From Gloeotrichia echinulata CP02 (GTDB taxonomy: Bacteria > Cyanobacteriota > Cyanobacteriia > Cyanobacteriales > Nostocaceae), in NCBI GenBank assembly GCA_038087035.1, contig CP051187.1, forward strand, positions 434,001 to 498,000: 64,000 nucleotides of DNA, written 5' to 3'. A model generated the notes under the pieces. The model ran no database searches. It was not told the DNA's origin and saw only the letters and a list, made by a program, of their open reading frames with translations. Shown piece after piece: positions 55,603-63,774 of this stretch. The first letter of the stretch is position 1. Each line of letters begins with the position of its first letter. The position numbers and the translations under genes were made by a program.

Positions 55603-56718
55603 ATGAATGACTCGATTACAGCGGACTTATTCGCAGCCTTGAATGTTCTGGTGTTAGAGCGAATTAATCTTGGCTCTTTTAAAATTACTGGAACAATACC
55701 AAGTTGGGTAAGTCGCTTTTGTCGTCAAACATTGACATCAGGAACGGAGGTATTAATACCGCTAGAAAAATTTACTTTTTTAGCAAACTTTATGATCGAT
55801 GCTGAAGAATTTTGGCAACAAAAAAAGGATATCAAGCTAAAATCAGGTCTATGGATAGACAAGGATTTAGCAGGAGAAGAATACAATTTTGAAGCTGTGG
55901 CTATTTGGGTTAATAGTAGGAAATTTCTATTAATTGAATTAACAGAAGACTCTTATCACGAGAAACAAGAAATTATCCAAAAAGCTAGAGAGTATCAATT
56001 AAATTATCAATATTTATTGAAACATAACCAGAAAAAAGAAGTTTTAATCCACTGTATTATCCACGATATAGCTAGTCTAGTAAGTAGCATGAATTGCTGT
56101 TTATCGCTATTAGATTCTGAAGATTTGACCCTAAAGGGAAAAGAAAATTTACAAATTGGTAAACAGCAATGTCTGAAGCAAGAAATGATGCTTAGGGAAA
56201 TATTAGATGCATTTTCGGCTGAGGTACAGTCCCTAGATGGTTTCACAAATAATCCTGAGACCGCACCAGATATTTTAATTTCTGCACTACAAGTAACCAA
56301 GCTTTTAAAGCCTAATTTCCTACTCCACAATGTGCAGTTGTATCTGATGATCAAAAATGACTTAGAAGCTGACTGGAAAGTTATCGGTGATCAATTACGT
56401 TTGGATAGGATAATTTCTAATTTGGCGGAAAATGCTTTGCGCCACAGTCAACCAGATTCTACTGTGAGGATTGCTTTACAACAAGACGGAGAATATGTTT
56501 TAGTGACGGTAGATGATGAAGGTACAGGCGTAGAATTACAGATGACAGAAACTTTATTTGAAAAATATTCTCAAGGAAAAGTTAAATCTGGTGTATCTGG
56601 AATTGGTCTTTATTTTTGTCGGATTACAGTTGAACGTTGGGGAGGCGCGATTGGTTATTTACCCCGTCCTGAAGGCGGTTCACGTTTTTGGTTCCGTCTC
56701 CCAAAAGCAAGATTTTGA
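55603..56718 (+). CDS. Histidine kinase of the OmpA-GTPase module
   Basis: 371 aa, no membrane segment. Residues 1-120 form an uncharacterised input domain ending RKFLLIELTEDSYHEKQEI. A helix leads to a dimerisation domain with H-box HCIIHDIASLVSSM (likely His154), then the ATPase domain with LDRIISNLAENALRHSQPDS (N-box), TVDDEGTGVELQ and SGIGLYFCRI. No receiver domain or response regulator is nearby, so the output is unknown. 67 bp separates it from the 133-aa gene. Confidence 0.82.
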   Translation: MNDSITADLFAALNVLVLERINLGSFKITGTIPSWVSRFCRQTLTSGTEVLIPLEKFTFLANFMIDAEEFWQQKKDIKLKSGLWIDKDLAGEEYNFEAVAIWVNSRKFLLIELTEDSYHEKQEIIQKAREYQLNYQYLLKHNQKKEVLIHCIIHDIASLVSSMNCCLSLLDSEDLTLKGKENLQIGKQQCLKQEMMLREILDAFSAEVQSLDGFTNNPETAPDILISALQVTKLLKPNFLLHNVQLYLMIKNDLEADWKVIGDQLRLDRIISNLAENALRHSQPDSTVRIALQQDGEYVLVTVDDEGTGVELQMTETLFEKYSQGKVKSGVSGIGLYFCRITVERWGGAIGYLPRPEGGSRFWFRLPKARF

Positions 56719-56811
56719 TTTTGAATTTACTACGCTTTTGCGTGTCAGTTGTCAAATGAGTCCTCCGGGGCGCAAGGCCTTGCACCCCTACCTGTAATGG
56801 TTTAAAGTTCC
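56719..56811. repeat. GGGGCGCAAGGCC palindrome copy
   Basis: At 56767-56788 one arm has a single change (TGCACCCC). It lies between the convergent kinase and Hlip genes and could act as a hairpin for both transcripts. Confidence 0.7.
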
Positions 56812-57015
56812 CTAATATTTGATGACGTGCAATATGTCCCGCAGAACGCTAAATCCAAATAAATCCCACAGTAAATAGGCTACAAAGCCAATCATGGCCA
56901 AGCGACCATTCCAGACTTCTGATTGGGGATTTAAGCCGAAAAGAAAGGCATTTCGATCTACACCATTGTAAGCTTTAGCAACAGGTGGTAAATCTGTAGA
57001 TGAGCGATTTTCCAT
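56812..57015 (-). CDS. High-light-inducible protein (Hlip/SCP)
   Basis: 67 aa with one transmembrane helix containing the chlorophyll-binding motif E-x2-N-x-R-x-A-M in SEVWNGRLAMIGFVAYLLW. Hlips dimerise in thylakoids, bind chlorophyll and carotenoid and dissipate excess energy, notably during PSII assembly. It starts MENRSSTDLPPVAKAYNGV. The paralogue is 69 bp upstream on the same strand; between them is a GGGGATT heptamer tract. Confidence 0.93.
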   Translation of the reverse strand: MENRSSTDLPPVAKAYNGVDRNAFLFGLNPQSEVWNGRLAMIGFVAYLLWDLFGFSVLRDILHVIKY

Positions 57016-57084
57016 TTTTTTACCTCTAAGATCAGGCAGGTTTTTCTTAACGGGATTGGGGATTGGGGATTGGGGATTGGGGAT

Positions 57085-57288
57085 TTAGTAGCGAATGAGG
57101 TGCAATACGTCACGTAGGACGCTATATCCAGCTAAATCCCATACTAAATAGGCGATAAAACCAAACATTGCAAATCTGCTGTTCCAAATTTCGGCTTGGG
57201 GTGTCCAGCCAAATATAAATCCGTTGCGATCTACGCCATTATATTCTAGTGCAACTGTTGATAAATCCTTGGAGGAGCGAGTTTCCAT
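57085..57288 (-). CDS. High-light-inducible protein (Hlip/SCP), paralogue
   Basis: 67 aa, very similar to its neighbour: METRSSKDLSTVALEYNGV start and AEIWNSRFAMFGFIAYLVW helix with the same chlorophyll ligands. The pair is a tandem duplication, probably co-transcribed from the upstream copy. ATG at 57288 with AGGACAAAAAA upstream. Light-stress regulation is expected from the family. Confidence 0.93.
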   Translation of the reverse strand: METRSSKDLSTVALEYNGVDRNGFIFGWTPQAEIWNSRFAMFGFIAYLVWDLAGYSVLRDVLHLIRY

Positions 57289-57651
57289 TTTTTTGTCCTG
57301 AACTTTTGTTGCTTAACTTTAATTTACCTACTTATCACTAAATTTATTGGAAGTCAGCAGTTTATCCATCCCCTTGTGGGTGGAGAGGGACAGCCGCCCG
57401 CCGACATAGGGCATTGGGCATAGGGCATGGGGCATAGGGCATAGGGCATTGGTGACTTTTTCCATGCCCTATGCCACAACAAGTAGGAGGCTTTGAACAC
57501 GTCTGCGTTCTCGCAGATTAATTAATGTTCCCCATAATCAAACCTTCCGCCACTGATTGTTCTATCCCAAACGGAGAAAAATTGGATCTGGTGGTGAACG
57601 TGGTATGAGAACATAAAAACAGTCAACAAAAGTGAATCAAGTTTCAACAGA
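57289..57651. other. Divergent intergenic region, heptamer repeat and shared 19-bp motif
   Basis: 57409-57450 is a GGCATAG/GGCATGG heptamer tract with an inverse GCCCTATGCC near 57463. It separates the divergent Hlip and por genes and must hold both promoters. Confidence 0.7.
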
Positions 57652-57652
57652 A
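57634..57652 (+). promoter_or_regulatory. 19-bp motif identical to one in the cpeB leader
   Basis: GAATCAAGTTTCAACAGAA ends on the A of the por ATG and occupies the place of a ribosome-binding site, which is otherwise absent. The other copy is 42730-42748. Confidence 0.5.
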
Positions 57653-58617
57653 TGGAACAACATCGGAAGTCAACGGTAATAATCACGGGCACTTCCTCCG
57701 GGGTGGGTTTGTATGCTGCGAAAGCTCTGATCCAAACAGGGAAATGGCATGTGGTGATGGCCTGTCGGGATTTATTGAAGACCGAACGTGCTGCCCAATC
57801 TGTGGGAATACCCCAGGACAGCTACACTATCATACATCTCGATTTAGCCTCTTTAGACAGTGTTCGATATTTTGTTAAAGATTTCCGAACTAAGGGTATG
57901 TCTCTAGACGCTTTGGTGTGCAATGCAGCCATTTATATGCCTTTAATAAAGGAGCCGTTACGCAGTCCAGAGGGATTTGAATTGAGCGTGGCGACCAATC
58001 ACCTCGGACATTTCCTCTTATGTAACCTGCTCTTGGAAGACCTGAAAAAGTCATCATCTTCCAATCCCAGGTTGGTAATTTTAGGAACCGTGACCCACAA
58101 CCCAGACGAGTTGGGTGGAAAGATTCCGCCGCGTCCAGATTTGGGTGATCTCAATGGCTTTGCACAGGGCTTTAAAGAACCAATATCAATGATTGACGGT
58201 AAAAAATTTGAACCTGTCAAAGCTTACAAAGATAGCAAAGTCTGCAATGTATTGACCATGAGGGAACTACATCGGCGCTATTACGATTCACGCAATATTA
58301 CCTTCAGTTCTCTTTATCCAGGCTGTGTGGCGACAACGCCTCTATTCCGCAATCACTATCCCTTGTTTCAGAAACTGTTTCCATTGTTTCAGAAGTACAT
58401 CACTGGGGGGTTTGTCTCTGAGGAATTAGCCGGGGAGCGAGTCGCTTTGGTGGTCGCCGATCCTGAATATAGCCAATCTGGTGTATATTGGAGTTGGGGA
58501 AATCGCCAGAAGAAAAATGGTCAATCCTTTGTGCAAAAGGTTTCTCCCCAAGCCCGCGATGATGAGAAAGCCGAGCGCTTGTGGGATTTAAGCGCCAAGC
58601 TGGTGGGACTAGCTTAA
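57652..58617 (+). CDS. por: Light-dependent protochlorophyllide oxidoreductase
   Basis: 321 aa short-chain dehydrogenase of the POR type. NADPH-binding T12-G-x3-G-x-G19 (TGTSSGVG), NNAG-like CNAAIYMP, and catalytic Tyr192-x3-Lys196 in AYKDSKVCN. The POR-specific region LYPGCVATTPLFRNHYPLFQ is present. It reduces protochlorophyllide to chlorophyllide in light. ATG at 57652 gives the typical MEQHRKSTVIITG. It neighbours Hlips, an arrangement suited to chlorophyll protection. Confidence 0.95.
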   Translation: MEQHRKSTVIITGTSSGVGLYAAKALIQTGKWHVVMACRDLLKTERAAQSVGIPQDSYTIIHLDLASLDSVRYFVKDFRTKGMSLDALVCNAAIYMPLIKEPLRSPEGFELSVATNHLGHFLLCNLLLEDLKKSSSSNPRLVILGTVTHNPDELGGKIPPRPDLGDLNGFAQGFKEPISMIDGKKFEPVKAYKDSKVCNVLTMRELHRRYYDSRNITFSSLYPGCVATTPLFRNHYPLFQKLFPLFQKYITGGFVSEELAGERVALVVADPEYSQSGVYWSWGNRQKKNGQSFVQKVSPQARDDEKAERLWDLSAKLVGLA

Positions 58618-58754
58618 ATTACCCACATTCATTTGTAGGGCGGGTGACGGCTAGGCTGATTGACTCTGTATTCTGGGCGACCGTGTAGTCAAATACACTC
58701 GTAAGGGCACGGCAGTGCCGTGCCCCTACACGCGACGATGTAATTAGAAAGTTG

Positions 58755-58949
58755 GGTCTTGCGTACTTAGCGTGCTAAATTTTTTGAAAAATAAGCTTGA
58801 AACACTTGATTGGCTCAGATGACAGCCATTATTTCCTGCGTTTTAGGTCAGATGATTAAGTTTTTGGCTAGAAGCGCCTGTAAGCCTTGATTTTAAAGCA
58901 AAGTTATCGACTGTAATTAAAAAATTAGCACGTTAAGTACGCAAGAACC
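58755..58949. mobile_element. 195-bp MITE with ISL3-type terminal inverted repeats
   Basis: Left end starts GGTCTTGCGTACTTAGCG, followed by TGCTAAATT; right end, inverted, starts GGTTCTTGCGTACTTAACG. These match the surviving end of the ISL3-like element at 40261. No coding capacity. No clear target duplication was found. The upstream 58618-58754 gap holds a GGGCACGGCAGTGCCGTGCCC palindrome near 58704. Confidence 0.85.
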
Positions 58950-59233
58950 GTAAACTTGTATTGATCGGCTCTCCCATTGCAAAAGATTTTTTAGAGAAAC
59001 TAAAATCTAACCCAAATATTGGGCAAGTAATTGTCATAAATCTCACCGAGTATGGAGACGAGATTTATGCAGGGATGTCATTTACCGAGTTGGATCATGT
59101 AAGTATATTTAAGTTGTTGAAAGATCAAAAAATAGGTTGGGGACATTTCTATTATGCTCCGCCGAATAATGATGAAGGTACAAAGCGTAGAAGAGATTTG
59201 GCGAAGACACTCTGGGAATCTGGGTTGAGATAA
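58937..59233 (+). pseudogene. Gene fragment apparently truncated by the MITE
   Basis: The frame is open from within the MITE right end (after a TAA at 58934) to the stop at 59231. The sequence RKLVLIGSPIAKDFLEKL, then VIVINLTEYGDEIYAG and GHFYYAPPNNDEGTKRRRDL reads like real protein but has only a TTG at 58961 as start. Either a short gene with a TTG start or the 3' part of a gene whose front was displaced. Family not recognised. Confidence 0.5.
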
Positions 59234-59383
59234 CATCTCATCTCATAACAATGACACGGATTCCATTAATAGAAGCCCAAGATTCATTAGCTTAAATAAA
59301 GTGCGATCGCCTAATATGATAGCAACTGGGTTAAAAGTCAAGCGATCGCCAGAATCAGGAGAGATTTGATTAGGCGATCGTTA

Positions 59384-60262
59384 TTAACTCAAATATTGAG
59401 TGAACCAAGCATCCAAATCGGACATACCAGAAAAATCAAGCAAAGCTTCCCCCAGATTTTCCAACTGTTCCAGCGAGAGAGATTCAACTAGTTGACGCAC
59501 CTCTTGGGGTAATTCTCCCACCCGTCTAGCTAATAGACGTAGAACAAGCGATTTTTCTCCTTCCTCGCGTCCTTCCTCGCGTCCTTCCTCGCGTCCTTCC
59601 TCGCGTCCTTCTTCCTTGATTTCTCGATATACCTGTGTTTCTCTCAGTGTAATTCCCAACATTTCCTCTACCTCCCGTTGGCTCTTATTTTCAAATTTGT
59701 ATACCATTATTGTCGTCAATAACTCTATTATGGCGCGATTTTCTGGCTGAGGAACTTCCTGCTGACTTCTGGTAAGCAAATATCTCGCTTCTTCTGTTGC
59801 TTGCTCGTCCTCGATAGTTGTCAATACCATTAACGCTACCCACAACGGTAAAGAGCGAATATCACCTAATTCATCCAAATATATGCGATTTACCTGTGGA
59901 CTATTAAGTTGACTGATATAGGGACGAATATCAGCTTGTTCAAGACTACGGGATGGGTAAATTATTACTATTTGCAGATCACTAAATCTATCCCGATTCC
60001 GGTAAAAATATAACCAAGATTCCGCAAATACCCTTTCATAGAGCCTTTCGTCTTTTTGAAACTGTACCTCACAGAAATAGACAACTCCGGGATTTTGAGT
60101 TTCTGGAGGTAGAAATACACCATCGATTTCAAATTTTGGTTTTTTAACTGCTACCGAATCAAATCGGTATTCACCTGCATTCACTGGCGGATTTGTCAAT
60201 AGCTCAAATAGTAAAGTTGGCGATTGTTGAAATAGTTTATAGAAAATTGAATCTCGACGCAT
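59384..60262 (-). CDS. Rpn-family (PD-(D/E)XK) nuclease-like protein, DUF2887/DUF4351
   Basis: 292 aa from the ATG at 60262 (MRRDSIFYKLFQQSPTLLF). Codons upstream of this ATG come from the MITE at 60298-60394, so the longer frame is rejected. The nuclease-like core has FEIDGVFLPP and VVYFCEVQFQKDERLY, giving D and E-x-Q of the PD-(D/E)XK fold. The C-terminal part has EEGREEGREEGREEGE from four 12-bp tandem units (about 59561-59607) and DUF4351 (LRLLARRVGELPQEVRQLVE). Family members are linked to recombination-promoting nucleases; the actual role is unknown. Confidence 0.85.
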   Translation of the reverse strand: MRRDSIFYKLFQQSPTLLFELLTNPPVNAGEYRFDSVAVKKPKFEIDGVFLPPETQNPGVVYFCEVQFQKDERLYERVFAESWLYFYRNRDRFSDLQIVIIYPSRSLEQADIRPYISQLNSPQVNRIYLDELGDIRSLPLWVALMVLTTIEDEQATEEARYLLTRSQQEVPQPENRAIIELLTTIMVYKFENKSQREVEEMLGITLRETQVYREIKEEGREEGREEGREEGREEGEKSLVLRLLARRVGELPQEVRQLVESLSLEQLENLGEALLDFSGMSDLDAWFTQYLS

Positions 60263-60297
60263 GGATAGCTTTATTAGAAGATTCGACTTTCTCGATT

Positions 60298-60394
60298 TTA
60301 CAGCTATTTTCAGGTAAATAGACCACATTTGCCGTAGGGGCACAGCACTGCTGTGCCCTGAGAGTGTGGTTCAACTACGTGAAAACTGCTGTAA
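60298..60394. repeat. 97-bp MITE with TTACAG..ACCACA termini around a GGGGCACAGC palindrome
   Basis: Left arm 60298-60327 and right arm 60365-60394 are imperfect 30-bp inverse repeats, the same family as 5435-5618. The interior has GGGGCACAGCACTGCTGTGCCC. A further half copy of the arm lies near 60430-60455. Confidence 0.8.
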
Positions 60395-60472
60395 GTTGAC
60401 ACCAATGGACAATGTTCCCTACCAGGATCTGTGGTTTAATTACCTCAAAACTAGTGGGGGACTGACGCTAAA

Positions 60473-61756
60473 TTATTTAGTTAAAGTTGCGATCGCCTTT
60501 TCCACTGCTTGCAAGGCTAGATTAACTTCTGCCTCGGTAACAATCAATGGTGGTACAAACCGCACGACTTTTGGCCCAGCAGGTACCAGCAATACACCCT
60601 CGTCTATCGCCGCTTTGACGATCTCAAGCGCAGTCAGCGGAATGTCTGCTTTTAACTCTAAACCATTGATTAAGCCCCATCCCCGAACTTCAGAAATATG
60701 ATTGGGATATTTCGCGGCGATCGCACTTAATCCATCTCGCAACTGTATACCACGTTCTTGCACATTTTGCAAGATATTTTCTTTTTCTAAGGTTTGACAA
60801 ACTGCAAGGGCTACCCCACAGACAAAAGGATTTCCGCCAAAGGTGCTGGCGTGTTCCCCTGGTTGGAAAATGTCACAGAATTTTTTACTCATCATTGCGC
60901 CGATGGGGATACCACCACCTAGTCCCTTCGCACTGGTGAAGATATCCGGTTCGACGCCAAGATGTTCATAACCCCATAATTTACCAGTGCGCCCCATCCC
61001 GACTTGCACTTCATCGAAAATCAGCAACACCCCAGTTTCATCACAAATCTGCCGCAACCTTTGGAAATAGGCTACATCTCCCGGACGGACGCCCCCTTCT
61101 CCCTGCAAAGGTTCTAACAGAATCGCCGCTACCCGATAATCGCCTTCATCCAACTCGCTAATCGCCGTTTCCACTGCGCCAATATCGTTGTAAGGTACGT
61201 AGTGGAACCCCGGAACCAAGGGATCAAAGTATTTTTGATACTTCGGTTGTCCTGTGGCAGTCACCGTTGCCAAAGTTCGTCCGTGGAAACTGGCATGAGC
61301 GGTTAAAATAATGGGTTGTTCAATGTCTAATACTGTATGGGCATATTTCCGCGCCAGTTTAATAGCAGCTTCGTTGGCTTCAGCCCCAGAGTTGCAGAAA
61401 AATACGCGATCGGCACAGGAATGTTGAATAATCCATTTAGCCAATTCCCCTTGTTCGGGAATGTAGTACAAATTAGAAACGTGATGCAGCTTCTGGATTT
61501 GGCCTATCACCGCTGCTACCATAGCTGGGTGGGCATGTCCTAAAGTACAAGTGGCAATTCCAGCCACAAAGTCTAGATATTCCCGCCCCTGTGTATCCCA
61601 AACCCGGCTTCCTGCACCCCGTTCTAGGGCTAGGGGAAACCGGCCATAGGTGGACATTACAGCTGCATCAAAGCTAACTGTATCAAAGGGGCTAGATGCC
61701 GCAGAATCTGACTTTGGGGGGATCGTGGCTTCTCCAACTAGAGTTTGTCTGCTCAC
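60473..61756 (-). CDS. argD: Acetylornithine aminotransferase
   Basis: 427 aa class-III PLP aminotransferase. It makes N-acetylornithine from N-acetylglutamate semialdehyde in arginine synthesis and may also serve lysine or related pathways. Motifs: FCNSGAEANEAAIKLAR, SFHGRTLATV, IFDEVQVGMGRTGKLW and PLP-lysine in FTSAKGLGGGIPIGAM. The N-terminal 30 residues are a short variable extension. ATG at 61756, with a GGAGGAG ribosome-binding site upstream. Divergent from the potassium channel gene. Confidence 0.94.
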   Translation of the reverse strand: MSRQTLVGEATIPPKSDSAASSPFDTVSFDAAVMSTYGRFPLALERGAGSRVWDTQGREYLDFVAGIATCTLGHAHPAMVAAVIGQIQKLHHVSNLYYIPEQGELAKWIIQHSCADRVFFCNSGAEANEAAIKLARKYAHTVLDIEQPIILTAHASFHGRTLATVTATGQPKYQKYFDPLVPGFHYVPYNDIGAVETAISELDEGDYRVAAILLEPLQGEGGVRPGDVAYFQRLRQICDETGVLLIFDEVQVGMGRTGKLWGYEHLGVEPDIFTSAKGLGGGIPIGAMMSKKFCDIFQPGEHASTFGGNPFVCGVALAVCQTLEKENILQNVQERGIQLRDGLSAIAAKYPNHISEVRGWGLINGLELKADIPLTALEIVKAAIDEGVLLVPAGPKVVRFVPPLIVTEAEVNLALQAVEKAIATLTK

Positions 61757-61906
61757 TACCGCTCCTCCTGATAATTCTTGATCATATAGTTATTTATCTA
61801 GTGTCCTAGAAATTCTTCAAAAAGGTTGATGATTTTTTACAACTAACATTTTTTTGAGATCAACCCTCAGATATCCTGTCCCTGGTGAAACAATATTTTC
61901 TACTCA

Positions 61907-62962
61907 ATGTTTGAGCAAAAATATCAACGTATCCAAAAAGAGTTAATGGTAGGAGCGATCGCCCTTGGTGGTGTGTTCTTGATTGGCACTTTGTGGTACT
62001 GGTTAGTGGAGGGCTGGCCATGGCAAGATGCAGCTTACATGACCGTCATCACTTTAGCTACTGTAGGATATGGAGAGATACACCCACTGGGCAACCGAGG
62101 ACGGTTGTTTACGATCGCCTTGATTTTGATGGGTGTAATCAACATCGGTTACATTGTCAATAGATTTACAGAAGCTGTTATTCAAGGTTACTTCCAAGAA
62201 GGAATTCGACTACGGCAACAAAGGCGCATCATGGAATCCTTATCAGGGCATTATATCATCTGTGGATTTAGTCGGACCGGTCGTCAAATTGCCAAAGAAT
62301 TTCGCGCAGAAGGTGTTCCTTTTGTTGTGATTGATTCTGAGGTGGAATCTGTGCAACGATCCCAAATTGAGGGTTATGTAGTATACCAGGGTGATGCAAC
62401 GCTAGATGAATCACTTTTAGCTGTAGGTATTGAACGGGCAACTTGCATCGTGGCAGCCTTGCCTTCTGATGCTGAAAATTTATATACAGTTTTATCCGCA
62501 AAAACATTGAATCCGGGAATTCGGGCGATCGCTCGCGCCAGCACAGAAGAAGCATTGCAAAAGCTACAACGCGGCGGTGCAGATGCTGTAATTTCTCCCT
62601 ATATTACTGGTGGTAAAAGAATGGCTGCGGCCGCCCTCAGACCCCAGGTTTTGGATTTTGTCGATGGTATTCTCACCGGTGCAGACCGCCAGTTGTATAT
62701 GGAAGAGTTTTTGCTCGATCCAGCATTTTGTCCCTTTGTCGGTCAATCTCTCCAAAAAGCCAAACTGCGATCGCAATCTGGGGCTTTAGTTCTCGCCATT
62801 CGCCGCGCCGATGGTACCCTCATTGGCGGACCCACTGGCGATACCGTTTTAATGCGGGGAGATACACTTATCTGTATGGGTACAGCAGATCAGCTGCGTA
62901 GTCTCAACCAGATTTTAGGGCCAATTAGTTCCAAGCCACTACGGCGACCAAAGAAAGGATGA
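61907..62962 (+). CDS. Two-TM potassium channel with RCK (TrkA-N/TrkA-C) domains
   Basis: 351 aa. Two membrane helices (about 13-33 and 68-87) flank a pore helix and the selectivity filter T52-VGYGE. The RCK-N Rossmann domain begins YIICGFSRTGRQIAKEF (G120-x4-G125) and includes VVYQGDATLDESLL; the RCK-C domain is about 265-345. Forms a tetramer in the plasma membrane; ligand gating through RCK is typical (nucleotide, Na+ or Ca2+). ATG at 61907. Divergent from argD. Confidence 0.92.
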   Translation: MFEQKYQRIQKELMVGAIALGGVFLIGTLWYWLVEGWPWQDAAYMTVITLATVGYGEIHPLGNRGRLFTIALILMGVINIGYIVNRFTEAVIQGYFQEGIRLRQQRRIMESLSGHYIICGFSRTGRQIAKEFRAEGVPFVVIDSEVESVQRSQIEGYVVYQGDATLDESLLAVGIERATCIVAALPSDAENLYTVLSAKTLNPGIRAIARASTEEALQKLQRGGADAVISPYITGGKRMAAAALRPQVLDFVDGILTGADRQLYMEEFLLDPAFCPFVGQSLQKAKLRSQSGALVLAIRRADGTLIGGPTGDTVLMRGDTLICMGTADQLRSLNQILGPISSKPLRRPKKG

Positions 62963-63127
62963 TAGGCGGACTGGGGACTGGGGACTGGGGACTGGGGATT
63001 GAGGACTGGGGACTGGATTAATTTACTCTTGACTCCTTACTCATTACTCATTACTCCTTACTCATTACTCATTACTCATTACTCCTAACTCCTAACTCCT
63101 AACTCCTAACTCCTAACTCCTAACTCT
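62963..63127. repeat. GGGGACT and TTACTCA/TAACTCC heptamer tracts
   Basis: 62969-63013 is GGGGACT repeats; about 63028-63127 is TTACTCA, changing to TAACTCC. The second tract enters the 3' end of the reverse-strand gene at 63106, encoding its last residues. Confidence 0.85.
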
Positions 63128-63669
63128 TTCCACCCATGCATAGGTGCTATACATTTGGTGATTTCTTCGATCAAGATTGGGGGAGCTTCTGATAACAAAA
63201 TGCTAGGATAAACGGCTGTACCCCAGTCAGGATGTACTAGAACAGAACATTTGTTGTGAATTACTGGGTACTTGAGTAAAGCTTTGACAACTGCTGTGTC
63301 GTCGTGGGGAACTGTTCCGGGATGGGAGAGTAAGGGATAGCCAGTCCGGGGATCGATGAGGTCTGTTACATAACCGCGATCGCGCAAATTAAATGCTAAA
63401 TCACAGCCAAACCTCATAAACTTTTCTCGTAAGCGTTCTTTCTCAATCTCGATGAATGCAGTAGATTCTACTAGTGGATATTGCGATTGTTGTAAAACAA
63501 TCACTACCCATAAAAAAGGTTGCTGTTTCCAATCGGGTAATATCCGTTCGCAGTTGGCACAGATATACTGACTGGGGGAATGAATTGAAATCTGAATGGC
63601 TTGTCCCGTTTTGCCAACTAAATTAATGGGACAGCTCTGCTCCGAAATGTAAACTGGGGAATAGTTCAC
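63106..63669 (-). CDS. MMADHC-like protein (methylmalonic aciduria and homocystinuria type D homologue)
   Basis: 187 aa. Similarity to the human cobalamin-trafficking protein MMADHC is seen in REKFMRFGCDLAFNLRDRG, then YVTDLIDPRTGYPL and NKCSVLVHPDWGT. Human MMADHC routes B12 to methylmalonyl-CoA mutase and methionine synthase. Many cyanobacterial homologues carry this name without proven function; a flavin-reductase-like fold is expected. A zinc-like CANCERILPDW is also present. GTG start at 63669. The C-terminal KELGVRS is encoded by heptamer repeat DNA, which seems to have replaced the original end. Confidence 0.78.
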   Translation of the reverse strand: MNYSPVYISEQSCPINLVGKTGQAIQISIHSPSQYICANCERILPDWKQQPFLWVVIVLQQSQYPLVESTAFIEIEKERLREKFMRFGCDLAFNLRDRGYVTDLIDPRTGYPLLSHPGTVPHDDTAVVKALLKYPVIHNKCSVLVHPDWGTAVYPSILLSEAPPILIEEITKCIAPMHGWKELGVRS

Positions 63670-63774
63670 TATATTTATTTTGTTTTTGCAAGTTTTTTAT
63701 TTTAATCCTTGGTATCGATGATAACTCTGAATAGTTCAGAAATATCATCAAGATTCTTTGACATACTCCCCGCC

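Noticed and set aside
60263..60343. N-terminal extension of the Rpn-family gene
   Set aside because: Most of its codons are the left arm of the MITE at 60298-60394; family proteins start at MRRDSIFYKLF.
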